This document shows, piece after piece, positions 24,401 to 38,225 of a stretch of DNA of 64,000 nt. The translations under genes were made by a program, and so were the position numbers. Below the pieces are notes generated by a model, which worked only from the letters and a program-made list of their open reading frames with translations, searched no databases and had not been told where the DNA came from. The stretch comes from Gibbula magus (Eukaryota; Mollusca; Gastropoda; Trochida; Trochidae), in the NCBI GenBank assembly GCA_936450465.1, contig OW388292.1:7459756-7523755 (forward strand), given 5' to 3'. Every line of letters starts with the position of its first letter. Position 1 is the stretch's first letter.

Positions 24401-27400
24401 TCAAGGTCATAGCTTTCTTCATTTGAGAGATATAACTCTTGACAGTTTTTTTCATTTTGTGCAGTTTTCAAGTTAACCTTTGAAGATAAAAGTGTGGTTT
24501 TGAGATTTATAAACTCTTTTAAGATGTGTCAATCTGTTTGTAGACATGTATTGGTCAAAATGCAAATGAGATGGCAGCTTTTAATTTCTAAAAATAGAAA
24601 CATTTACATATGTAGATTTTAACTCAGTAAAAGTCATTTAAGATGTTGAAAATTATGTTTCATATCTGTTCTTACTTGTTAATCTTACACAAAACAGTTG
24701 TGACCTTTTCTAGCTATTAAACGTTTTGTTTTAGATATTTATAATAAGTGTATTTTTTTATGTAAAGTTGTCATCTTAACACAACATGTCATCTTCTGTG
24801 CCTTGAAATTCTCTTTCCAATGAGCCCAAACACACCTTTCTACCTTCAAAATTAAGGGCGCTACAGGCGAAAAGCCTTATTTGACCCCTGTGACCTTTGG
24901 CCTATACAGGTCACAGTTGTGGAAAGTAGGCTATTTTGAATATAGATTTTGAATCGCACAAAGGCGATCTATCCAACAGTATATATATCGAAGATCTAGG
25001 ACGCATTATAAAAATCTTTATTAAGGGCTTCAAGCTTCGCTGAAGACCTTATTGTTATTGTTCAGATTTTTATTATTCTTATTATTCTTATTATTCTGCC
25101 GTTTTTTTCTACCAGAGCTACAGGTCGCAATTCATAACCGATTTTGATGAAATTTAAGTATGTTATGAAGCTTAAAAGGTACATAGTCCCCATAAAATTC
25201 TTGAGAGACATGCTCCATAAACAAAGGGGGGATAAGCCAAAAACTACTTTTTTTGAAAGTGCGTTTTTCTCTATTATCTTTTTGAATATTAAGCAGAATT
25301 GGTGTAAACTTTGCATGCAGGTTCATTTTATTAAAAGCGAAAATTAAGTCTGTTGGCACCATCACCTACCTCTTAGCGTTTGGCCACCAGATGGCCTTAA
25401 AGGTTTTAAGCTGCTTTTAACCCCACTTGACTTTAACATTTTGCTGCAAAATGACAGTGTTTCTTGGAAGTGTAAATGCAATTCAGATGTCTTCTATAAA
25501 CGTTTGGCTTCAAATAACATCTTTTGTTACATCTGTAACATAAATATTAAGCAGCCATTTTTGAATGCGTAATCAACCTTCTTTTTTGAGCATCAAAACA
25601 GTTTTTTGCTTATATCTCAAAAACTTTCTAGGGTGTCAAATTCTGTTAAATATGCTATCAGACTGTTTTTCCACTGCTCTACGGAACAGTTTAAGTCTCA
25701 AGGTCATAGCTTTCTTCATTTGAGAGATATAACTCTTGACAGTTTTTTTCATTTTGTGCAGTTTTCAAGTTAACCTTTGAAGATAAAAGTGTGGTTTTGA
25801 GATTTATAAACTCTTTTAAGATGTGTCAATCTGTTTGTAGACATGTATTGGTCAAAATGCAAATGAGATGGCAGCTTTTAATTTCTAAAAATAGAAACAT
25901 TTACATATGTAGATTTTAACTCAGTAAAAGTCATTTAAGATGTTGAAAATTATGTTTCATATCTGTTCTTACTTGTTAATCTTACACAAAACAGTTGTGA
26001 CCTTTTCTAGCTATTAAACGTTTTGTTTTAGATATTTATAATAAGTGTATTTTTTTATGTAAAGTTGTCATCTTAACACAACATGTCATCTTCTGTGCCT
26101 TGAAATTCTCTTTCCAATGAGCCCAAACACACCTTTCTACCTTCAAAATTAAGGGCGCTACAGGCGAAAAGCCTTATTTGACCCCTGTGACCTTTGGCCT
26201 ATACAGGTCACAGTTGTGGAAAGTAGGCTATTTTGAATATAGATTTTGAATCGCACAAAGGCGATCTATCCAACAGTATATATATCGAAGATCTAGGACG
26301 CATTATAAAAATCTTTATTAAGGGCTTCAAGCTTCGCTGAAGACCTTATTGTTATTGTTCAGATTTTTATTATTCTTATTATTCTTATTATTCTGCCGTT
26401 TTTTTCTACCAGAGCTACAGGTCGCAATTCATAACCGATTTTGATGAAATTTAAGTATGTTATGAAGCTTAAAAGGTACATAGTCCCCATAAAATTCTTG
26501 AGAGACATGCTCCATAAACAAAGGGGGGATAAGCCAAAAACTACTTTTTTTGAAAGTGCGTTTTTTCTCTATTATCTTTTTGAATATTAAGCAGAATTGG
26601 TGTAAACTTTGCATGCAGGTTCATTTTATTAAAAGCGAAAATTAAGTCTGTTGGCACCATCACCTACCTCTTAGCGTTTGGCCACCAGATGGCCTTAAAG
26701 GTTTTAAGCTGCTTTTAACCCCACTTGACTTTAACATTTTGCTGCAAAATGACAGTGTTTCTTGGAAGTGTAAATGCAATTCAGATGTCTTCTATAAACG
26801 TTTGGCTTCAAATAACATCTTTTGTTACATCTGTAACATAAATATTAAGCAGCCATTTTTGAATGCGTAATCAACCTTCTTTTTTGAGCATCAAAACAGT
26901 TTTTTGCTTATATCTCAAAAACTTTCTAGGGTGTCAAATTCTGTTAAATATGCTATCAGACTGTTTTTCCACTGCTCTACGGAACAGTTTAAGTCTCAAG
27001 GTCATAGCTTTCTTCATTTGAGAGATATAACTCTTGACAGTTTTTTTCATTTTGTGCAGTTTTCAAGTTAACCTTTGAAGATAAAAGTGTGGTTTTGAGA
27101 TTTATAAACTCTTTTAAGATGTGTCAATCTGTTTGTAGACATGTATTGGTCAAAATGCAAATGAGATGGCAGCTTTTAATTTCTAAAAATAGAAACATTT
27201 ACATATGTAGATTTTAACTCAGTAAAAGTCATTTAAGATGTTGAAAATTATGTTTCATATCTGTTCTTACTTGTTAATCTTACACAAAACAGTTGTGACC
27301 TTTTCTAGCTATTAAACGTTTTGTTTTAGATATTTATAATAAGTGTATTTTTTTATGTAAAGTTGTCATCTTAACACAACATGTCATCTTCTGTGCCTTG

Positions 27401-30400
27401 AAATTCTCTTTCCAATGAGCCCAAACACACCTTTCTACCTTCAAAATTAAGGGCGCTACAGGCGAAAAGCCTTATTTGACCCCTGTGACCTTTGGCCTAT
27501 ACAGGTCACAGTTGTGGAAAGTAGGCTATTTTGAATATAGATTTTGAATCGCACAAAGGCGATCTATCCAACAGTATATATATCGAAGATCTAGGACGCA
27601 TTATAAAAATCTTTATTAAGGGCTTCAAGCTTCGCTGAAGACCTTATTGTTATTGTTCAGATTTTTATTATTCTTATTATTCTTATTATTCTGCCGTTTT
27701 TTTCTACCAGAGCTACAGGTCGCAATTCATAACCGATTTTGATGAAATTTAAGTATGTTATGAAGCTTAAAAGGTACATAGTCCCCATAAAATTCTTGAG
27801 AGACATGCTCCATAAACAAAGGGGGGATAAGCCAAAAACTACTTTTTTTGAAAGTGCGTTTTTCTCTATTATCTTTTTGAATATTAAGCAGAATTGGTGT
27901 AAACTTTGCATGCAGGTTCATTTTATTAAAAGCGAAAATTAAGTCTGTTGGCACCATCACCTACCTCTTAGCGTTTGGCCACCAGATGGCCTTAAAGGTT
28001 TTAAGCTGCTTTTAACCCCACTTGACTTTAACATTTTGCTGCAAAATGACAGTGTTTCTTGGAAGTGTAAATGCAATTCAGATGTCTTCTATAAACGTTT
28101 GGCTTCAAATAACATCTTTTGTTACATCTGTAACATAAATATTAAGCAGCCATTTTTGAATGCGTAATCAACCTTCTTTTTTGAGCATCAAAACAGTTTT
28201 TTGCTTATATCTCAAAAACTTTCTAGGGTGTCAAATTCTGTTAAATATGCTATCAGACTGTTTTTCCACTGCTCTACGGAACAGTTTAAGTCTCAAGGTC
28301 ATAGCTTTCTTCATTTGAGAGATATAACTCTTGACAGTTTTTTTCATTTTGTGCAGTTTTCAAGTTAACCTTTGAAGATAAAAGTGTGGTTTTGAGATTT
28401 ATAAACTCTTTTAAGATGTGTCAATCTGTTTGTAGACATGTATTGGTCAAAATGCAAATGAGATGGCAGCTTTTAATTTCTAAAAATAGAAACATTTACA
28501 TATGTAGATTTTAACTCAGTAAAAGTCATTTAAGATGTTGAAAATTATGTTTCATATCTGTTCTTACTTGTTAATCTTACACAAAACAGTTGTGACCTTT
28601 TCTAGCTATTAAACGTTTTGTTTTAGATATTTATAATAAGTGTATTTTTTTATGTAAAGTTGTCATCTTAACACAACATGTCATCTTCTGTGCCTTGAAA
28701 TTCTCTTTCCAATGAGCCCAAACACACCTTTCTACCTTCAAAATTAAGGGCGCTACAGGCGAAAAGCCTTATTTGACCCCTGTGACCTTTGGCCTATACA
28801 GGTCACAGTTGTGGAAAGTAGGCTATTTTGAATATAGATTTTGAATCGCACAAAGGCGATCTATCCAACAGTATATATATCGAAGATCTAGGACGCATTA
28901 TAAAAATCTTTATTAAGGGCTTCAAGCTTCGCTGAAGACCTTATTGTTATTGTTCAGATTTTTATTATTCTTATTATTCTTATTATTCTGCCGTTTTTTT
29001 CTACCAGAGCTACAGGTCGCAATTCATAACCGATTTTGATGAAATTTAAGTATGTTATGAAGCTTAAAAGGTACATAGTCCCCATAAAATTCTTGAGAGA
29101 CATGCTCCATAAACAAAGGGGGGATAAGCCAAAAACTACTTTTTTTGAAAGTGCGTTTTTCTCTATTATCTTTTTGAATATTAAGCAGAATTGGTGTAAA
29201 CTTTGCATGCAGGTTCATTTTATTAAAAGCGAAAATTAAGTCTGTTGGCACCATCACCTACCTCTTAGCGTTTGGCCACCAGATGGCCTTAAAGGTTTTA
29301 AGCTGCTTTTAACCCCACTTGACTTTAACATTTTGCTGCAAAATGACAGTGTTTCTTGGAAGTGTAAATGCAATTCAGATGTCTTCTATAAACGTTTGGC
29401 TTCAAATAACATCTTTTGTTACATCTGTAACATAAATATTAAGCAGCCATTTTTGAATGCGTAATCAACCTTCTTTTTTGAGCATCAAAACAGTTTTTTG
29501 CTTATATCTCAAAAACTTTCTAGGGTGTCAAATTCTGTTAAATATGCTATCAGACTGTTTTTCCACTGCTCTACGGAACAGTTTAAGTCTCAAGGTCATA
29601 GCTTTCTTCATTTGAGAGATATAACTCTTGACAGTTTTTTTCATTTTGTGCAGTTTTCAAGTTAACCTTTGAAGATAAAAGTGTGGTTTTGAGATTTATA
29701 AACTCTTTTAAGATGTGTCAATCTGTTTGTAGACATGTATTGGTCAAAATGCAAATGAGATGGCAGCTTTTAATTTCTAAAAATAGAAACATTTACATAT
29801 GTAGATTTTAACTCAGTAAAAGTCATTTAAGATGTTGAAAATTATGTTTCATATCTGTTCTTACTTGTTAATCTTACACAAAACAGTTGTGACCTTTTCT
29901 AGCTATTAAACGTTTTGTTTTAGATATTTATAATAAGTGTATTTTTTTATGTAAAGTTGTCATCTTAACACAACATGTCATCTTCTGTGCCTTGAAATTC
30001 TCTTTCCAATGAGCCCAAACACACCTTTCTACCTTCAAAATTAAGGGCGCTACAGGCGAAAAGCCTTATTTGACCCCTGTGACCTTTGGCCTATACAGGT
30101 CACAGTTGTGGAAAGTAGGCTATTTTGAATATAGATTTTGAATCGCACAAAGGCGATCTATCCAACAGTATATATATCGAAGATCTAGGACGCATTATAA
30201 AAATCTTTATTAAGGGCTTCAAGCTTCGCTGAAGACCTTATTGTTATTGTTCAGATTTTTATTATTCTTATTATTCTTATTATTCTGCCGTTTTTTTCTA
30301 CCAGAGCTACAGGTCGCAATTCATAACCGATTTTGATGAAATTTAAGTATGTTATGAAGCTTAAAAGGTACATAGTCCCCATAAAATTCTTGAGAGACAT

Positions 30401-33400
30401 GCTCCATAAACAAAGGGGGGATAAGCCAAAAACTACTTTTTTGAAAGTGCGTTTTTCTCTATTATCTTTTTGAATATTAAGCAGAATTGGTGTAAACTTT
30501 GCATGCAGGTTCATTTTATTAAAAGCGAAAATTAAGTCTGTTGGCACCATCACCTACCTCTTAGCGTTTGGCCACCAGATGGCCTTAAAGGTTTTAAGCT
30601 GCTTTTAACCCCACTTGACTTTAACATTTTGCTGCAAAATGACAGTGTTTCTTGGAAGTGTAAATGCAATTCAGATGTCTTCTATAAACGTTTGGCTTCA
30701 AATAACATCTTTTGTTACATCTGTAACATAAATATTAAGCAGCCATTTTTGAATGCGTAATCAACCTTCTTTTTTGAGCATCAAAACAGTTTTTTGCTTA
30801 TATCTCAAAAACTTTCTAGGGTGTCAAATTCTGTTAAATATGCTATCAGACTGTTTTTCCACTGCTCTACGGAACAGTTTAAGTCTCAAGGTCATAGCTT
30901 TCTTCATTTGAGAGATATAACTCTTGACAGTTTTTTTCATTTTGTGCAGTTTTCAAGTTAACCTTTGAAGATAAAAGTGTGGTTTTGAGATTTATAAACT
31001 CTTTTAAGATGTGTCAATCTGTTTGTAGACATGTATTGGTCAAAATGCAAATGAGATGGCAGCTTTTAATTTCTAAAAATAGAAACATTTACATATGTAG
31101 ATTTTAACTCAGTAAAAGTCATTTAAGATGTTGAAAATTATGTTTCATATCTGTTCTTACTTGTTAATCTTACACAAAACAGTTGTGACCTTTTCTAGCT
31201 ATTAAACGTTTTGTTTTAGATATTTATAATAAGTGTATTTTTTTATGTAAAGTTGTCATCTTAACACAACATGTCATCTTCTGTGCCTTGAAATTCTCTT
31301 TCCAATGAGCCCAAACACACCTTTCTACCTTCAAAATTAAGGGCGCTACAGGCGAAAAGCCTTATTTGACCCCTGTGACCTTTGGCCTATACAGGTCACA
31401 GTTGTGGAAAGTAGGCTATTTTGAATATAGATTTTGAATCGCACAAAGGCGATCTATCCAACAGTATATATATCGAAGATCTAGGACGCATTATAAAAAT
31501 CTTTATTAAGGGCTTCAAGCTTCGCTGAAGACCTTATTGTTATTGTTCAGATTTTTATTATTCTTATTATTCTTATTATTCTGCCGTTTTTTTCTACCAG
31601 AGCTACAGGTCGCAATTCATAACCGATTTTGATGAAATTTAAGTATGTTATGAAGCTTAAAAGGTACATAGTCCCCATAAAATTCTTGAGAGACATGCTC
31701 CATAAACAAAGGGGGGATAAGCCAAAAACTACTTTTTTTGAAAGTGCGTTTTTCTCTATTATCTTTTTGAATATTAAGCAGAATTGGTGTAAACTTTGCA
31801 TGCAGGTTCATTTTATTAAAAGCGAAAATTAAGTCTGTTGGCACCATCACCTACCTCTTAGCGTTTGGCCACCAGATGGCCTTAAAGGTTTTAAGCTGCT
31901 TTTAACCCCACTTGACTTTAACATTTTGCTGCAAAATGACAGTGTTTCTTGGAAGTGTAAATGCAATTCAGATGTCTTCTATAAACGTTTGGCTTCAAAT
32001 AACATCTTTTGTTACATCTGTAACATAAATATTAAGCAGCCATTTTTGAATGCGTAATCAACCTTCTTTTTTGAGCATCAAAACAGTTTTTTGCTTATAT
32101 CTCAAAAACTTTCTAGGGTGTCAAATTCTGTTAAATATGCTATCAGACTGTTTTTCCACTGCTCTACGGAACAGTTTAAGTCTCAAGGTCATAGCTTTCT
32201 TCATTTGAGAGATATAACTCTTGACAGTTTTTTTCATTTTGTGCAGTTTTCAAGTTAACCTTTGAAGATAAAAGTGTGGTTTTGAGATTTATAAACTCTT
32301 TTAAGATGTGTCAATCTGTTTGTAGACATGTATTGGTCAAAATGCAAATGAGATGGCAGCTTTTAATTTCTAAAAATAGAAACATTTACATATGTAGATT
32401 TTAACTCAGTAAAAGTCATTTAAGATGTTGAAAATTATGTTTCATATCTGTTCTTACTTGTTAATCTTACACAAAACAGTTGTGACCTTTTCTAGCTATT
32501 AAACGTTTTGTTTTAGATATTTATAATAAGTGTATTTTTTTATGTAAAGTTGTCATCTTAACACAACATGTCATCTTCTGTGCCTTGAAATTCTCTTTCC
32601 AATGAGCCCAAACACACCTTTCTACCTTCAAAATTAAGGGCGCTACAGGCGAAAAGCCTTATTTGACCCCTGTGACCTTTGGCCTATACAGGTCACAGTT
32701 GTGGAAAGTAGGCTATTTTGAATATAGATTTTGAATCGCACAAAGGCGATCTATCCAACAGTATATATATCGAAGATCTAGGACGCATTATAAAAATCTT
32801 TATTAAGGGCTTCAAGCTTCGCTGAAGACCTTATTGTTATTGTTCAGATTTTTATTATTCTTATTATTCTTATTATTCTGCCGTTTTTTTCTACCAGAGC
32901 TACAGGTCGCAATTCATAACCGATTTTGATGAAATTTAAGTATGTTATGAAGCTTAAAAGGTACATAGTCCCCATAAAATTCTTGAGAGACATGCTCCAT
33001 AAACAAAGGGGGGATAAGCCAAAAACTACTTTTTTTGAAAGTGCGTTTTTCTCTATTATCTTTTTGAATATTAAGCAGAATTGGTGTAAACTTTGCATGC
33101 AGGTTCATTTTATTAAAAGCGAAAATTAAGTCTGTTGGCACCATCACCTACCTCTTAGCGTTTGGCCACCAGATGGCCTTAAAGGTTTTAAGCTGCTTTT
33201 AACCCCACTTGACTTTAACATTTTGCTGCAAAATGACAGTGTTTCTTGGAAGTGTAAATGCAATTCAGATGTCTTCTATAAACGTTTGGCTTCAAATAAC
33301 ATCTTTTGTTACATCTGTAACATAAATATTAAGCAGCCATTTTTGAATGCGTAATCAACCTTCTTTTTTGAGCATCAAAACAGTTTTTTGCTTATATCTC

Positions 33401-36400
33401 AAAAACTTTCTAGGGTGTCAAATTCTGTTAAATATGCTATCAGACTGTTTTTCCACTGCTCTACGGAACAGTTTAAGTCTCAAGGTCATAGCTTTCTTCA
33501 TTTGAGAGATATAACTCTTGACAGTTTTTTTCATTTTGTGCAGTTTTCAAGTTAACCTTTGAAGATAAAAGTGTGGTTTTGAGATTTATAAACTCTTTTA
33601 AGATGTGTCAATCTGTTTGTAGACATGTATTGGTCAAAATGCAAATGAGATGGCAGCTTTTAATTTCTAAAAATAGAAACATTTACATATGTAGATTTTA
33701 ACTCAGTAAAAGTCATTTAAGATGTTGAAAATTATGTTTCATATCTGTTCTTACTTGTTAATCTTACACAAAACAGTTGTGACCTTTTCTAGCTATTAAA
33801 CGTTTTGTTTTAGATATTTATAATAAGTGTATTTTTTTATGTAAAGTTGTCATCTTAACACAACATGTCATCTTCTGTGCCTTGAAATTCTCTTTCCAAT
33901 GAGCCCAAACACACCTTTCTACCTTCAAAATTAAGGGCGCTACAGGCGAAAAGCCTTATTTGACCCCTGTGACCTTTGGCCTATACAGGTCACAGTTGTG
34001 GAAAGTAGGCTATTTTGAATATAGATTTTGAATCGCACAAAGGCGATCTATCCAACAGTATATATATCGAAGATCTAGGACGCATTATAAAAATCTTTAT
34101 TAAGGGCTTCAAGCTTCGCTGAAGACCTTATTGTTATTGTTCAGATTTTTATTATTCTTATTATTCTTATTATTCTGCCGTTTTTTTCTACCAGAGCTAC
34201 AGGTCGCAATTCATAACCGATTTTGATGAAATTTAAGTATGTTATGAAGCTTAAAAGGTACATAGTCCCCATAAAATTCTTGAGAGACATGCTCCATAAA
34301 CAAAGGGGGGATAAGCCAAAAACTACTTTTTTTGAAAGTGCGTTTTTCTCTATTATCTTTTTGAATATTAAGCAGAATTGGTGTAAACTTTGCATGCAGG
34401 TTCATTTTATTAAAAGCGAAAATTAAGTCTGTTGGCACCATCACCTACCTCTTAGCGTTTGGCCACCAGATGGCCTTAAAGGTTTTAAGCTGCTTTTAAC
34501 CCCACTTGACTTTAACATTTTGCTGCAAAATGACAGTGTTTCTTGGAAGTGTAAATGCAATTCAGATGTCTTCTATAAACGTTTGGCTTCAAATAACATC
34601 TTTTGTTACATCTGTAACATAAATATTAAGCAGCCATTTTTGAATGCGTAATCAACCTTCTTTTTTGAGCATCAAAACAGTTTTTTGCTTATATCTCAAA
34701 AACTTTCTAGGGTGTCAAATTCTGTTAAATATGCTATCAGACTGTTTTTCCACTGCTCTACGGAACAGTTTAAGTCTCAAGGTCATAGCTTTCTTCATTT
34801 GAGAGATATAACTCTTGACAGTTTTTTTCATTTTGTGCAGTTTTCAAGTTAACCTTTGAAGATAAAAGTGTGGTTTTGAGATTTATAAACTCTTTTAAGA
34901 TGTGTCAATCTGTTTGTAGACATGTATTGGTCAAAATGCAAATGAGATGGCAGCTTTTAATTTCTAAAAATAGAAACATTTACATATGTAGATTTTAACT
35001 CAGTAAAAGTCATTTAAGATGTTGAAAATTATGTTTCATATCTGTTCTTACTTGTTAATCTTACACAAAACAGTTGTGACCTTTTCTAGCTATTAAACGT
35101 TTTGTTTTAGATATTTATAATAAGTGTATTTTTTTTATGTAAAGTTGTCATCTTAACACAACATGTCATCTTCTGTGCCTTGAAATTCTCTTTCCAATGA
35201 GCCCAAACACACCTTTCTACCTTCAAAATTAAGGGCGCTACAGGCGAAAAGCCTTATTTGACCCCTGTGACCTTTGGCCTATACAGGTCACAGTTGTGGA
35301 AAGTAGGCTATTTTGAATATAGATTTTGAATCGCACAAAGGCGATCTATCCAACAGTATATATATCGAAGATCTAGGACGCATTATAAAAATCTTTATTA
35401 AGGGCTTCAAGCTTCGCTGAAGACCTTATTGTTATTGTTCAGATTTTTATTATTCTTATTATTCTTATTATTCTGCCGTTTTTTTCTACCAGAGCTACAG
35501 GTCGCAATTCATAACCGATTTTGATGAAATTTAAGTATGTTATGAAGCTTAAAAGGTACATAGTCCCCATAAAATTCTTGAGAGACATGCTCCATAAACA
35601 AAGGGGGGATAAGCCAAAAACTACTTTTTTTGAAAGTGCGTTTTTCTCTATTATCTTTTTGAATATTAAGCAGAATTGGTGTAAACTTTGCATGCAGGTT
35701 CATTTTATTAAAAGCGAAAATTAAGTCTGTTGGCACCATCACCTACCTCTTAGCGTTTGGCCACCAGATGGCCTTAAAGGTTTTAAGCTGCTTTTAACCC
35801 CACTTGACTTTAACATTTTGCTGCAAAATGACAGTGTTTCTTGGAAGTGTAAATGCAATTCAGATGTCTTCTATAAACGTTTGGCTTCAAATAACATCTT
35901 TTGTTACATCTGTAACATAAATATTAAGCAGCCATTTTTGAATGCGTAATCAACCTTCTTTTTTGAGCATCAAAACAGTTTTTTGCTTATATCTCAAAAA
36001 CTTTCTAGGGTGTCAAATTCTGTTAAATATGCTATCAGACTGTTTTTCCACTGCTCTACGGAACAGTTTAAGTCTCAAGGTCATAGCTTTCTTCATTTGA
36101 GAGATATAACTCTTGACAGTTTTTTTCATTTTGTGCAGTTTTCAAGTTAACCTTTGAAGATAAAAGTGTGGTTTTGAGATTTATAAACTCTTTTAAGATG
36201 TGTCAATCTGTTTGTAGACATGTATTGGTCAAAATGCAAATGAGATGGCAGCTTTTAATTTCTAAAAATAGAAACATTTACATATGTAGATTTTAACTCA
36301 GTAAAAGTCATTTAAGATGTTGAAAATTATGTTTCATATCTGTTCTTACTTGTTAATCTTACACAAAACAGTTGTGACCTTTTCTAGCTATTAAACGTTT

Positions 36401-36696
36401 TGTTTTAGATATTTATAATAAGTGTATTTTTTTATGTAAAGTTGTCATCTTAACACAACATGTCATCTTCTGTGCCTTGAAATTCTCTTTCCAATGAGCC
36501 CAAACACACCTTTCTACCTTCAAAATTAAGGGCGCTACAGGCGAAAAGCCTTATTTGACCCCTGTGACCTTTGGCCTATACAGGTCACAGTTGTGGAAAG
36601 TAGGCTATTTTGAATATAGATTTTGAATCGCACAAAGGCGATCTATCCAACAGTATATATATCGAAGATCTAGGACGCATTATAAAAATCTTTATT

Positions 36697-36895
36697 AAGG
36701 GCTTCAAGCTTCGCTGAAGACCTTATTGTTATTGTTCAGATTTTTATTATTCTTATTATTCTTATTATTCTGCCGTTTTTTTCTACCAGAGCTACAGGTC
36801 GCAATTCATAACCGATTTTGATGAAATTTAAGTATGTTATGAAGCTTAAAAGGTACATAGTCCCCATAAAATTCTTGAGAGACATGCTCCATAAA
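36697..36895. repeat. Sixteenth satellite unit, truncated by the assembly gap
   Basis: The first 199 bases of the 1,297-bp unit are intact up to the first N. The true right end of the array is therefore not in the sequence. Confidence 0.97.
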
Positions 36896-37095
36896 NNNNN
36901 NNNNNNNNNNNNNNNNNNNNNNNNNNNNNNNNNNNNNNNNNNNNNNNNNNNNNNNNNNNNNNNNNNNNNNNNNNNNNNNNNNNNNNNNNNNNNNNNNNNN
37001 NNNNNNNNNNNNNNNNNNNNNNNNNNNNNNNNNNNNNNNNNNNNNNNNNNNNNNNNNNNNNNNNNNNNNNNNNNNNNNNNNNNNNNNNNNNNNNN
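36896..37095. other. Assembly gap of 200 N
   Basis: Exactly 200 Ns separate the satellite from a different repeat. The round length suggests a placeholder of unknown true size. The number of satellite copies is a minimum. Confidence 0.99.
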
Positions 37096-37310
37096 TTCGC
37101 ATTCGCATCGCCACTTCGCTACTTCGCATCGCTACTTCACTAGTTCGCCTCTTCGCAACTTCGCTACTTCGCTACATCGTGTCTTCGCTTCTTCGTCACT
37201 TCGCGGCGAAGTAGCGAAGACGCGATGGAGCGAAGAAGCGAAGTGGCGTTTGGAAATAGCGAAGTGGCGATGAGAAGTAGCGAAGTGGCGATGCGAAGTA
37301 GCGAAGCAAA
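37096..37310. repeat. TTCGC/GCGAA inverted repeat (large hairpin)
   Basis: From the gap to about 37202 the plus strand is made of CTACTTCGCATCGC-type words. From about 37203 it switches to GCGAAGTAGCGAAG-type words, the reverse complement. The switch point is CACTTCGCGGCGAAGTAG. Arms are about 107 bp with mismatches; the left arm may extend into the gap. GC content is higher than in the surroundings. Confidence 0.85.
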
Positions 37311-37680
37311 AATCTTCGCTATTTAGCTATTTCGTATCGCTACTTCGCATCGCATCGTCGTTACTTCGCATCGCCGCTTCGCTACTTCGCATCGCCACCT
37401 CGCTACTTCGCATCGCCACTTCGCTATTTCTAATAACACGAAGTAGCGAAGACGCGAATGGCAGAAATTAGCCACCATACGAATGGCAGAAATCAGCCAT
37501 CGCTACTTCGCATCGCGTCTTCGCTACTTCGCATCGCATCTTCGTTACTTCGCATCGCCGCTTCGCTACTTCGCATCGCCACCTCGCTACTTCGCATCGC
37601 CACTTCGCTATTTCGCCCTTGCTTAGAATAACAGGAAGTAGCGAAGACGCGAATGGCAGAAATCAGCCACCATAGTTCAT
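37311..37680. repeat. Two direct copies of a TTCGC-rich block with a GCAGAAAT tail
   Basis: Each copy contains TACTTCGCATCGCCGCTTCG, then ACCTCGCTACTTCGCATCGC, then after a short spacer GAAGTAGCGAAGACGCGAAT and GGCAGAAATYAGCCACCATA. Copies lie at about 37330-37475 and 37500-37676. The end of each copy is again inverted relative to its body, so each is itself a foldback. A minus-strand frame (37493-37699) merely reads the heptamer-like repeat. Confidence 0.85.
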
Positions 37681-38169
37681 ATCTCTGAGAGGCACACATT
37701 TTAAGAAAATCGTTTTGGAATCTCCTTAACTAAACGAGATAGAAGCGTCAAAAAGCGATGTTTGGCTTGTTTTGTGATGTCCTACAGTATTGATGCGTCA
37801 ACAAATTTTAAAAAAGAAGGTTATTTATGTCGATCATAATTATCTTTTAATTTTAACATTAAAATTTCTACTTTTGAATAAAAATTCACATAAATACCAA
37901 ACATTGTGGCCAAAGCTATCCTGAATAAGCGATTTTAGCACCCTAAGTGCATTTGGACAGACGTAACAATGAAAAGTATCATACCCTGATGTATGAGATT
38001 AATAGTAAATCTTTACAATAAATGTGTCTATCAAATACATTCAAAAGCTACTTTCTCCAAAATCAATATTTCATTTTATACTCTTTTAAACATGTGAGTA
38101 TGCACGTGAGTATATAATAACAATGCTATTGTAGGTCTTAAGTACACGAAAAGGTAGGAGATATGCGGA
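37681..38169. other. Unique AT-rich spacer
   Basis: No gene or repeat recognised. Confidence 0.4.
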
Positions 38170-38192
38170 GGGGGGGGGGGGGGGGGGGGGGG

Positions 38193-38224
<32 letters not shown>
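38170..38224 (+). repeat. Poly-G tract (25 G, one A, 29 G)
   Basis: A 55-base run interrupted by a single A at 38195. Such a tract can form G-quadruplexes and is also a classic sequencing or polishing trouble spot, so the exact length is unreliable. Confidence 0.9.

Positions 38225-38225
<1 letters not shown>

Larger units (their letters stand above)
17241..36696. repeat. 1,297-bp satellite array, 15 complete near-identical units
   Basis: Unit starts (AAGGGCTTC) are at 17241, 18538, 19835, 21132, 22429, 23726, 25023, 26320, 27618, 28915, 30212, 31508, 32805, 34102 and 35400. All steps are 1,297 except three one-base changes, each in a T run: copy 8 (+1 near 26560), copy 11 (-1 near 30437) and copy 14 (+1 near 35131). 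No base substitution was noticed in the parts compared. The unit opens with a hairpin (CTTCA, AGCTTCGC, TGAAG), then CCTTATTGTTATTG and (ATTCTT)n. It contains short frames on both strands (84, 77 and 67 codons) that are disrupted by the T-run changes, have no recognisable domain and start inside repeats, so I do not call genes. Confidence 0.98.

Noticed and set aside
37493..37699. Minus-strand frame with heptamer repeats (AMRSSE) as a coiled-coil protein
   Set aside because: It only reads the TTCGC/GCGAA repeat; there is no independent support.
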